From NCBI GenBank assembly GCA_045578845.1, contig JAZNLA010000029.1, positions 1-21,050 of the forward strand: 21,050 bases of DNA. Direction: 5' to 3'. This DNA comes from UMGS172 sp045578845. GTDB taxonomy: Bacteria; Bacillota; Clostridia; Oscillospirales; Acutalibacteraceae. Below the pieces are notes generated by a model, which was not told the DNA's origin, searched no databases, and saw only the letters and a list, made by a program, of their open reading frames with translations. Made by a program: the position numbers and the translations under genes. This document shows, in pieces, positions 1-5,239 of this stretch (its first letter is position 1; the number at the start of each line of letters is the position of its first letter).

Positions 1-1
1 C

Positions 2-190
2 GTTTGTGAGCTTGTCCCCGGTACACTTGTCGGCAAAAAGTGGATGTATATTCCAAGTACTGCCGCCGATTGTTGTGAGGGCACTGTCGCTGTGGATGCC
101 TTCGACGCTACTTTCCCACCAAAGGAAAAGAAGTGGATGCCGAGCCAAGAGGAGTTCTATATCTATAGTCATTCTTCGGTAGTCCGATAA
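2..190 (+). CDS. 3' end of an unrecognised gene (5' truncated by the window edge)
   Basis: An open frame enters from the left edge and runs 62 codons to a TAA at 188-190. There is no start codon that I would trust, so this is the C-terminus of a longer protein. The peptide contains KKWMYIPSTAADCC and ends FYIYSHSSVVR; it is rich in aromatic residues and has an adjacent Cys pair. I do not recognise a family. It is followed at once by a strong hairpin terminator (202-231), which supports its being a genuine gene end. The neighbours (XRE regulator, RHH protein, truncated SLOG gene) suggest accessory DNA, so a plasmid, ICE or phage origin is possible, but this is inference. Confidence 0.5.
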   Translation, partial: VCELVPGTLVGKKWMYIPSTAADCCEGTVAVDAFDATFPPKEKKWMPSQEEFYIYSHSSVVR

Positions 191-201
191 ACGTAAAAAA
201 C

Positions 202-231
202 GCCGCTGAGGAGTTTCGATTCCTCAGCGGC
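202..231. terminator. Bidirectional intrinsic terminator
   Basis: GCCGCTGAGGA (202-212) pairs perfectly with TCCTCAGCGGC (221-231), leaving an 8-base loop. An A-run precedes it (195-200), giving a T-run for minus-strand transcripts, and a weaker T-rich stretch follows on the plus strand. It lies between the convergent partial ORF (+) and the XRE gene (-) and can end both. Confidence 0.85.
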
Positions 232-235
232 TGCT

Positions 236-898
236 TTATCTTTTCTTATAAATTACAAGTTCGGGATTTTCGCCGTTTTCTTCGTATGTACAGACAAGCA
301 AAAAATCCATATTGGCAGCAATGCCAAAGCATCTATCACCGCCAAATTCACACTCCAGTTGACTGCCAAGATAGGTGGCATTATCATCAAGAAATTTTAC
401 TGTTTGTCCATTAGGTAAGCGGTATTCCAGATTGATAAAACTACCCGACAGGACGTTCAGATTTTCAACCTTTGGTAAACCTTCAATATGAAGCAAGGTG
501 TTAAATTCGTGGATAAGTTGTTGTTTAAATTCCTCAAACTTTTCTTTTCCACCAAGAGCCTTATATTTTTCAAAAAAATCAAGAGTGTATTCGCCGTCTG
601 CATAGCACCATTTGCAGTATTCTTCGTTTAATGCGCCGTCTTTTTCGTGGCTAATATTACTGTCATCAATAGGCATTCCACAACACTCGCATACAAGTTC
701 TCTCGGTGAGCCAAGAAGTGTATTGATAGAAACATCAAAAAGTTTTGACAGGAGCTTAAGTGTTTCGGTGTTTGGGATTGTTTCACCGTTCTCCCAGCGA
801 CTTACCGCCTGTCGAGTCACGAATACTTTTTCAGCAAGTTCATCCTGAGATAATCTGTTTTTTATTCTAAGTTCAAGGATAATATCTTTTGTTTCCAT
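236..898 (-). CDS. XRE-family regulator with C-terminal zinc ribbon
   Basis: A 220-residue protein. Residues about 6-62 form a classical helix-turn-helix of the XRE/HTH_3 type (recognition region FVTRQAVSRWENG). Directly after it comes a small zinc-ribbon module with C70-x2-C73 (CECCGMP) and C95-x2-C98 (YCKWCYADGEY), matching the putative zinc ribbon family whose hallmark is C-x-x-CGMP...EYC-x-x-CY. Residues about 105-220 form an unassigned domain, rich in aromatic and acidic residues, that may sense a ligand. The start is set by AAAGGCGG at 907-914, 8 bases before the ATG, and a good promoter lies upstream. It probably acts as a DNA-binding regulator in the cytoplasm; its targets are unknown. 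It is the first of two minus-strand small regulators in the accessory left end. Confidence 0.85.
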   Translation of the reverse strand: METKDIILELRIKNRLSQDELAEKVFVTRQAVSRWENGETIPNTETLKLLSKLFDVSINTLLGSPRELVCECCGMPIDDSNISHEKDGALNEEYCKWCYADGEYTLDFFEKYKALGGKEKFEEFKQQLIHEFNTLLHIEGLPKVENLNVLSGSFINLEYRLPNGQTVKFLDDNATYLGSQLECEFGGDRCFGIAANMDFLLVCTYEENGENPELVIYKKR

Positions 899-929
899 GT
901 TTTTTACCGCCTTTATTTACTGTGACTAT

Positions 930-958
930 ATTATATCAGTATGAAGGCTAAATAACAA
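930..958 (-). promoter_or_regulatory. Sigma-A-like promoter of the XRE/zinc-ribbon gene
   Basis: On the minus strand, TTGTTA (953-958) and a perfect TATAAT (930-935) are separated by 17 bases, about 32 bases upstream of the ATG. Nothing else in the 899-979 gap needs explaining. Confidence 0.65.
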
Positions 959-979
959 GCAACTGACTGTTGCCCGTAT

Positions 980-1252
980 TTAAATAAGAAAAGACAGTAT
1001 AGCATTTGCCATACTGTCAATTTCTTTTGTCCTACTCGGTTTGCGTAAGAACTCCGTTAAGGACATCACGCTTTTGTCGGCTTGTTTTATTTTTGACATA
1101 TTTTCCAAAGCGTAATCTATACACTGATTTATGAACTCACTTCGGCTTAAATTATATTGTGCGGCTAATTTGTCAATCTTATCTAATTTCTTGAAATCAA
1201 TTCGAATTGTAATAGGGTCTTTCTTATACTGTTTAGGAATAAAATCAGACAT
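980..1252 (-). CDS. Ribbon-helix-helix (CopG/Arc-like) small DNA-binding protein
   Basis: Ninety residues when begun at the ATG at 1252. A GTG at 1264 is in frame, but it sits inside the Shine-Dalgarno AGAGGTG (1262-1268), which is spaced correctly for 1252, so 1252 is preferred. Residues 14-52 (ITIRIDF, then KLDKIDKLAAQYNLSRSEFI) fit the ribbon-helix-helix pattern: one beta strand with alternating basic and hydrophobic residues, then two helices with the turn at NLSRSEF. The C-terminal 35 residues are helical and unassigned. RHH proteins commonly autoregulate as antitoxins, plasmid-copy or conjugation regulators; no toxin is visible beside it. The last codons overlap a terminator hairpin (993-1018), which is unusual. 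Confidence 0.75.
   Translation of the reverse strand: MSDFIPKQYKKDPITIRIDFKKLDKIDKLAAQYNLSRSEFINQCIDYALENMSKIKQADKSVMSLTEFLRKPSRTKEIDSMANAILSFLI
983..1018 (-). terminator. Terminator embedded in the 3' end of the RHH gene
   Basis: GACAGTAT (993-1000) and ATACTGTC (1011-1018) are perfect inverted arms, extendable by GCA/TGC across a single A/C mismatch. Read on the minus strand the stem is followed by TTTTCTTATTT, a U-rich tract. The stem encodes residues DSMANAILS and the tract encodes FLI and part of the stop, so hairpin and coding sequence coincide. Confidence 0.65.
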
Positions 1253-1287
1253 AATCAAATTCACCTCTTGAATTAGTATATGCCATA

Positions 1288-1335
1288 TTGTATTCTATTT
1301 ATAGATTCGTTATACGAATACAAAGCAGAATACAA
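1288..1335. promoter_or_regulatory. Operator-like repeats between RHH gene and SLOG remnant
   Basis: TTGTATTC (1288-1295) is followed by its inverted copy GAATACAA twice, at 1316-1323 and 1328-1335, the latter two as direct repeats with a 12-base period (GAATACAAAG). Within this lies the palindrome ATTCGT-TAT-ACGAAT (1305-1319). On the plus strand TTGTAT-N17-TATACG is a possible weak promoter. Tandem or palindromic half-sites in a divergent gap beside an RHH gene fit autoregulation by that protein; this is inference. Confidence 0.45.
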
Positions 1336-1346
1336 AGAGGTGTGTT

Positions 1347-1481
1347 ATGAAAAATAAAACATGTTGTTTTACCGGACACAGAAAAATCCCACGAAATTTA
1401 AAAACCAAACTATCAATGTGCTTAAAAATAGAAATTGAAAAACTTATAAAAAACGGGGGTATATATTTCCGTAAATTTTAA
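1347..1481 (+). pseudogene. Truncated YpsA/DUF1273 (SLOG superfamily) gene, N-terminal 44 codons only
   Basis: The ATG at 1347 has a strong AAAGAGGTG ribosome binding site (1335-1342). The 44-residue product begins MKNKTCCFTGHRKIP, the hallmark N-terminus of the DUF1273/YpsA SLOG Rossmann family, and continues to EKLIKNGGIYF. In full-length members the next residues form the glycine-rich nucleotide-binding loop (GAGGALGFD-like); here the frame instead reads RKF and stops. No glycine-loop coding sequence occurs in any plus frame before the SulP promoter at 1499. So the gene is cut cleanly after the first strand-helix-strand unit, which indicates a deletion junction near 1470. Expression of a 44-residue peptide is possible since promoter-like and SD sequences remain. 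Confidence 0.75.
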
Positions 1482-1498
1482 AAGTTTAAAACTAACAC

Positions 1499-1527
1499 TT
1501 GCAAACGGTATATATATACTGTATAAT
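1499..1527 (+). promoter_or_regulatory. Sigma-A promoter of the SulP gene
   Basis: TTGCAA (1499-1504), a 17-base spacer of AT repeats, then a perfect TATAAT (1522-1527), 43 bases before the SulP ATG. It lies directly after the truncated SLOG gene. Confidence 0.75.
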
Positions 1528-1569
1528 GTAAAACACTTTGTTTTAAGGGATATGGGGGTATCCTAAGTT

Positions 1570-2859
1570 ATGAAATTTTTTGAGCCTAAAATCATAAGCA
1601 GTTTAAAAAACTACAGTGCGTCTAAATGTGCAAATGATGTAGTTGCGGGCATTATTGTTGCGATAATTGCACTGCCTTTGTCAATAGCACTTGCCATTGC
1701 TTCGGGCGTTTCGCCTGAACTGGGACTCTATACCGCCATTGTTGCGGGATTTATTATTGCACTTTTCGGCGGCAGCAGAGTTAATATTTCGGGACCGACC
1801 GCCGCATTTGCTACCATAGTTGCAGGTGTTGTTGTGTCGCATGGGTTGTCGGGACTTATTTTAGCCACCGTCATGGCGGGTATTTTGCTGATTATTATGG
1901 GACTTTGCCGACTTGGCACACTTATAAAATACATACCTACTACCATTACCGTCGGCTTTACTTTGGGTATTGCTGTGACTATTTTAGTCGGTCAAATTAA
2001 GGACTTTTTGGGGTTAACCTTTAAGGCGGGAACTAACGCTATAGAAACTGCCGAAAAGGTCGATGCGATTATAAAGTCCATAGGCACATTTAACCTACAG
2101 GCATTACTTGTAGGTTTAATAGGACTTTTAATTTTGATTTCGTGGCCTTTTATAGGTAAACTCAAATTAGGTGTATTTTCCACTGTTTGCGGTAAAATAC
2201 CACCCTCTATAATTGCCGTTATAGTCGGTATTTTAGTGGTGCAGTTCACACCGCTTAAAGCAAACACAATAGGTACACTGTACCCCGATTTACAGGCAGG
2301 ATTACCTAAATTCTCATTACCCGAATTCGAGGTTTCAACCGTTTTGGCAGTACTTCCCAGTGCTTTTACGATAGCACTTTTGGCGGCTATTGAATCCCTG
2401 CTTTCTTGCGTTGTTTCCGACGGTATGATAGGAGATAAACATAATCCCAATACCGAACTTATCGCACAAGGACTCGGCAATATAGGTTCGGGACTTTTCG
2501 GCGGAATTCCCGCTACGGGTGCTATCGCCCGTACTGCCGCAAACGTTAAAAACGGCGGCAGGTCACCTATATCGGGCATGGTGCATGCAGTGGTATTGTT
2601 GCTTTTCTTGGTGGTTTTAATGCCTCTTGCCAAAATGATACCTATGCCTATAATTGCGGCGATACTCTTCGTGGTTGCCTATAACATGAGCGAATGGCGT
2701 CACTTTGTGAAAATTTGCAAGAGCAAAAATGTGACCGACATAATTGTTTTAGTGCTGACCTTTGTACTGACCGTTGTATTTAATCTTGTTGTTGCAATCG
2801 GCGTTGGACTTGTAATTCACTATGCCGTATATTTCATAACCCTTAAAAAGAAAGTTTAA
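1570..2859 (+). CDS. SulP-family inorganic anion transporter lacking a STAS domain
   Basis: A 429-residue, highly hydrophobic inner-membrane protein with about ten or more transmembrane segments. SulP hallmarks are clear: DVVAGIIVAIIALPLSIALAI at the N-terminus, VNISGPTAAFATIVAG near residue 75, and GGIPATGAIARTAANVKNGG near residue 315. SulP proteins exchange or symport sulfate, bicarbonate or other anions. Typical bacterial members are about 550 residues with a C-terminal cytoplasmic STAS domain; here the protein ends only a few residues (TLKKKV) after the last membrane segment, so STAS is absent. The natural stop is followed by a terminator, so this is not an obvious truncation by frameshift. 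The substrate cannot be told from sequence. The GGGGG Shine-Dalgarno at 1554-1558 lies in the loop of a small GGATA/TATCC hairpin. Confidence 0.9.
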   Translation: MKFFEPKIISSLKNYSASKCANDVVAGIIVAIIALPLSIALAIASGVSPELGLYTAIVAGFIIALFGGSRVNISGPTAAFATIVAGVVVSHGLSGLILATVMAGILLIIMGLCRLGTLIKYIPTTITVGFTLGIAVTILVGQIKDFLGLTFKAGTNAIETAEKVDAIIKSIGTFNLQALLVGLIGLLILISWPFIGKLKLGVFSTVCGKIPPSIIAVIVGILVVQFTPLKANTIGTLYPDLQAGLPKFSLPEFEVSTVLAVLPSAFTIALLAAIESLLSCVVSDGMIGDKHNPNTELIAQGLGNIGSGLFGGIPATGAIARTAANVKNGGRSPISGMVHAVVLLLFLVVLMPLAKMIPMPIIAAILFVVAYNMSEWRHFVKICKSKNVTDIIVLVLTFVLTVVFNLVVAIGVGLVIHYAVYFITLKKKV

Positions 2860-2866
2860 TCGTTTT

Positions 2867-2910
2867 AAAAACTAAACCCGCAACCGTCTTTGGCTGCGGG
2901 TTTAGTTTTT
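2867..2910. terminator. Bidirectional terminator between sulP-like gene and exported-protein gene
   Basis: A perfect 16-bp stem: AAAAACTAAACCCGCA (2867-2882) with TGCGGGTTTAGTTTTT (2895-2910), 12-base loop. The A/T ends give U-tracts in both directions, so it serves both convergent genes. Confidence 0.9.
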
Positions 2911-2913
2911 TAT

Positions 2914-5073
2914 TTACTTTTCGGATTTATCGGAATTTGAGCCGGTAACAACTATTATTTTCAGTTCGCCGTCTGCATAAAGTAATAGCATTTCATGATT
3001 GCTGTTACTTGATATATAAATGTCGGTTGAGAGGTTAACATTGTCAATTGCTTCGATGCCGATAAGTTGGGCGAGCATTTCTCCTATACTTAAATCCACT
3101 TCCGCTGAGGTGTGCGGTGCCGAATATACTTGTTTGATTTTGTTGTTTGACAGTCCGTTGTGGATACCTGCTTTATTACCGATTTGGTCACCTAATATAA
3201 CGCTTGCCACAACGTTGTTCCCATCGCGTATGTAGATAGCACCGGCAGAGAGATAGGTTATATCATAATTTTCCATATCGAAGTTTCCGCCTAAAGCCTC
3301 AATAAATTCTTCGGGGTCGAAGTTTAGTGTTTCAAGGGCGGTGTTAACGGCGGTGCCCACTGTAGCGTCTTTGATTTTATTAAAGAAACTGTCTTGCTCG
3401 GTATCCTTCATATATTCGTTAAAGGTGGTGTTTAATTTATCGCCTGCGTATTCTTCGCCTACGAATACACCGCCAAAACCGGTTTGTTCTTTGGTAAATC
3501 CGGTAGGAGGTGGAGTTTGGAAGAAAATATTGTGATAGTATGTTATTTTACCGCCTAAATGACCGAAATCGTAAACGGTAAGCGGCCCGTAGGTGATTTC
3601 AGCACCTAAGTACATTACAGTGGAAGAGTTGCAACTTACTATAATATAATCAATATTATCATTTACGAGATAGTTATTAAGCATTATTTCGCTTTCGTCT
3701 TTTTTCTCTTTTAGGTCAAATAGTGTTTTGCCGAGTTCAACTTCAATAATATTTGTCGATTGCTTAATGGGTACCACACCTAAAATACAGATGCCGACAT
3801 CAATACCGACGGCGACATCAAATGTGACATCGCCTTTGGCACTGCACGAAAGATTAGGTATTGAATTTTGTTGTTCTTCGGTAGGTGTTGTAGTATTTAC
3901 AGCGGGGTTAGGATAGTTGTAACCTTTTAATATACATGTGTTTTGACCGTCAGAGTTCATTTCCAACTGTGCAAAACCTGACTCATTTATATTGCACGAA
4001 ACGCTGAGTTCGCCTGTAGCGGTGACTGATAATTGAATGGCAATGCCAATAGAAAGAACGCTTACTTGGTTATGGGTTTCAAGCATTTCGCCTATAACAG
4101 GCAAATTTGCCTGAACACCGATTAAAAATGTACCTAAAACAATCTTGCCGTCTTCGTAACTTGTGGCATCACCGATGTCAAGAGATGGCATAGGTATTAA
4201 ATCATAAGGGTCAAAACTTATATCGTCAAGACCGATAGAGCCTTTTGCATTGAAGTTTAAATCGACCGTTTGATTGGTGATAAAACCTATTGAATAATCA
4301 TTAACTGTAGCGGTTTCATTTGTTTCATCATAGGTATAGTCCATGAGGAATTTCACGGCAGTGTCTTTTAAAACAACCTTGCCGTCAACACCCAATTCAA
4401 GTCCGTCGATGCAGTCTACAGTGTGCTTGAATTTTAAGGTGAGTTCGTCATTCAAAAGCATGTAATCTTGGAGTTTGGATTGGGTTGACGGTGATACATA
4501 GCGATACTTAAGACTACCAATAGAACCGTTTGTAACCTTTTTTGCACCGGCAATCGGCATGCCGACGCTTGCTGTATTTACAGTGACACCGTCTGCGGGT
4601 TTAAAACTTGCAGTTGCGGCTTTAGAATTTTCGGTTGTAATGTGAAACGTCGAAAAAACCTCGGTAAGTTCAGGACTTGTGTAACTTATGGATTTTTCGT
4701 CACTTTCAATGACCTTACCGCAAAATCCCAATGCAAAAAGTTGGTTATCGGAATTTGCATCGGGATAAACGCAGAAAATGTCATCTTTTTGAAGGCTTTT
4801 GAAAAATTCGGGTAACTTTTTAGAGTACGAAAGGGTGTAAATACCGTCTTTCAGTTCACTCTTTTTAAGTTTTTTCTGCAGTTTATCAGAATCAGTATTT
4901 ATTTTTACCGAATCTTTAAAGATAACCTTATTTTGGTCACTCATTTGTTGTTCCAAAACGGCAAAATTTTGATTACTGAAACGTGTGAATGCAAAAATAA
5001 GCGTGCCGGCTATAGCTGAAATTCCAATGGCTGCGGCAAGTACAATGGCTACTATTTTTATGCTTTTTTTCAT
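2914..5073 (-). CDS. Large membrane-anchored exported protein of unknown function
   Basis: 719 residues. MKKSIK followed by about 25 hydrophobic residues to FAFTRF forms a signal anchor or signal peptide with no lipobox Cys. The remainder is predicted extracytoplasmic: beta-rich, Asn/Thr/Ser-rich, with few Cys. Residues about 60-180 resemble a small beta domain; 190-460 contain repeated strand-like stretches (LTLKFKHTVDCIDGLELGVDG, VQANLPVIGEML); a Thr/Pro linker near residue 395 (NTTTPTEEQQN) separates two halves. The last 120 residues (GIHNGLSNNKIKQVYSAPHT, then strands ending LKIIVVTGSNS) resemble small secreted fold-repeat domains, but I cannot name one. AGGAG at 5083-5087 sets the start. 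It is divergent from spoIIE and shares its upstream region, so a link to sporulation is conceivable but unproven. Confidence 0.75.
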   Translation of the reverse strand: MKKSIKIVAIVLAAAIGISAIAGTLIFAFTRFSNQNFAVLEQQMSDQNKVIFKDSVKINTDSDKLQKKLKKSELKDGIYTLSYSKKLPEFFKSLQKDDIFCVYPDANSDNQLFALGFCGKVIESDEKSISYTSPELTEVFSTFHITTENSKAATASFKPADGVTVNTASVGMPIAGAKKVTNGSIGSLKYRYVSPSTQSKLQDYMLLNDELTLKFKHTVDCIDGLELGVDGKVVLKDTAVKFLMDYTYDETNETATVNDYSIGFITNQTVDLNFNAKGSIGLDDISFDPYDLIPMPSLDIGDATSYEDGKIVLGTFLIGVQANLPVIGEMLETHNQVSVLSIGIAIQLSVTATGELSVSCNINESGFAQLEMNSDGQNTCILKGYNYPNPAVNTTTPTEEQQNSIPNLSCSAKGDVTFDVAVGIDVGICILGVVPIKQSTNIIEVELGKTLFDLKEKKDESEIMLNNYLVNDNIDYIIVSCNSSTVMYLGAEITYGPLTVYDFGHLGGKITYYHNIFFQTPPPTGFTKEQTGFGGVFVGEEYAGDKLNTTFNEYMKDTEQDSFFNKIKDATVGTAVNTALETLNFDPEEFIEALGGNFDMENYDITYLSAGAIYIRDGNNVVASVILGDQIGNKAGIHNGLSNNKIKQVYSAPHTSAEVDLSIGEMLAQLIGIEAIDNVNLSTDIYISSNSNHEMLLLYADGELKIIVVTGSNSDKSEK

Positions 5074-5131
5074 AAATCACCACTCCTCGTAAAACACTTT
5101 ACCATATTTTTTCAAAATTTTCAATCCTTTG

Positions 5132-5179
5132 TTGTCACTTTGCGGCAAACAGTCAAAATACTACACCGTAAAGTGACAA
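5132..5179. promoter_or_regulatory. Inverted repeat in the divergent spoIIE control region
   Basis: TTGTCACTTTGCGG (5132-5145) and CCGTAAAGTGACAA (5166-5179) match as inverted repeats at 13 of 14 positions. The right arm overlaps the spoIIE -35 element. Each arm contains TTGTCAC, which is related to but not identical with the Spo0A box (TGTCGAA). A further AGTCAAA at 5151-5157 matches the box at 5 of 7 positions. It may bind Spo0A or another dimeric regulator. Confidence 0.45.
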
Positions 5180-5205
5180 AATTTTCTGTTTGGTTATTGT
5201 ATAAT
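5173..5205 (+). promoter_or_regulatory. spoIIE promoter with extended 21-bp spacing
   Basis: GTGACA (5173-5178) and a perfect TATAAT (5200-5205) are 21 bases apart, 34 bases before the ATG. Spo0A-activated sigma-A promoters of Bacillus spoIIE and spoIIG are known for abnormally long 21-22 bp spacing with 0A boxes over the -35, so the arrangement fits; regulation here is inferred. Confidence 0.5.
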
Positions 5206-5239
5206 TTTAAGGAAAGAACCTAAAAGGACGGAAATAAAA

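Noticed and set aside
1305..1319. Palindrome ATTCGT-TAT-ACGAAT as a recombinase (lox-like) site
   Set aside because: Arms are only 6 bp with a 3-base centre, and no recombinase gene is visible; an operator is more economical.
1455..1561. Repeated GGGGGTAT (1455-1462 and 1554-1561) as possible target-site duplication
   Set aside because: Only 8 bases, about 100 bases apart, with no transposase or terminal repeats between; the second copy is the SulP ribosome binding site.
1992..2633. Long minus-strand open frame of 213 codons within the SulP gene
   Set aside because: It is antisense to a strongly conserved SulP coding region, its product is low in recognisable motifs, and it lacks a ribosome binding site.
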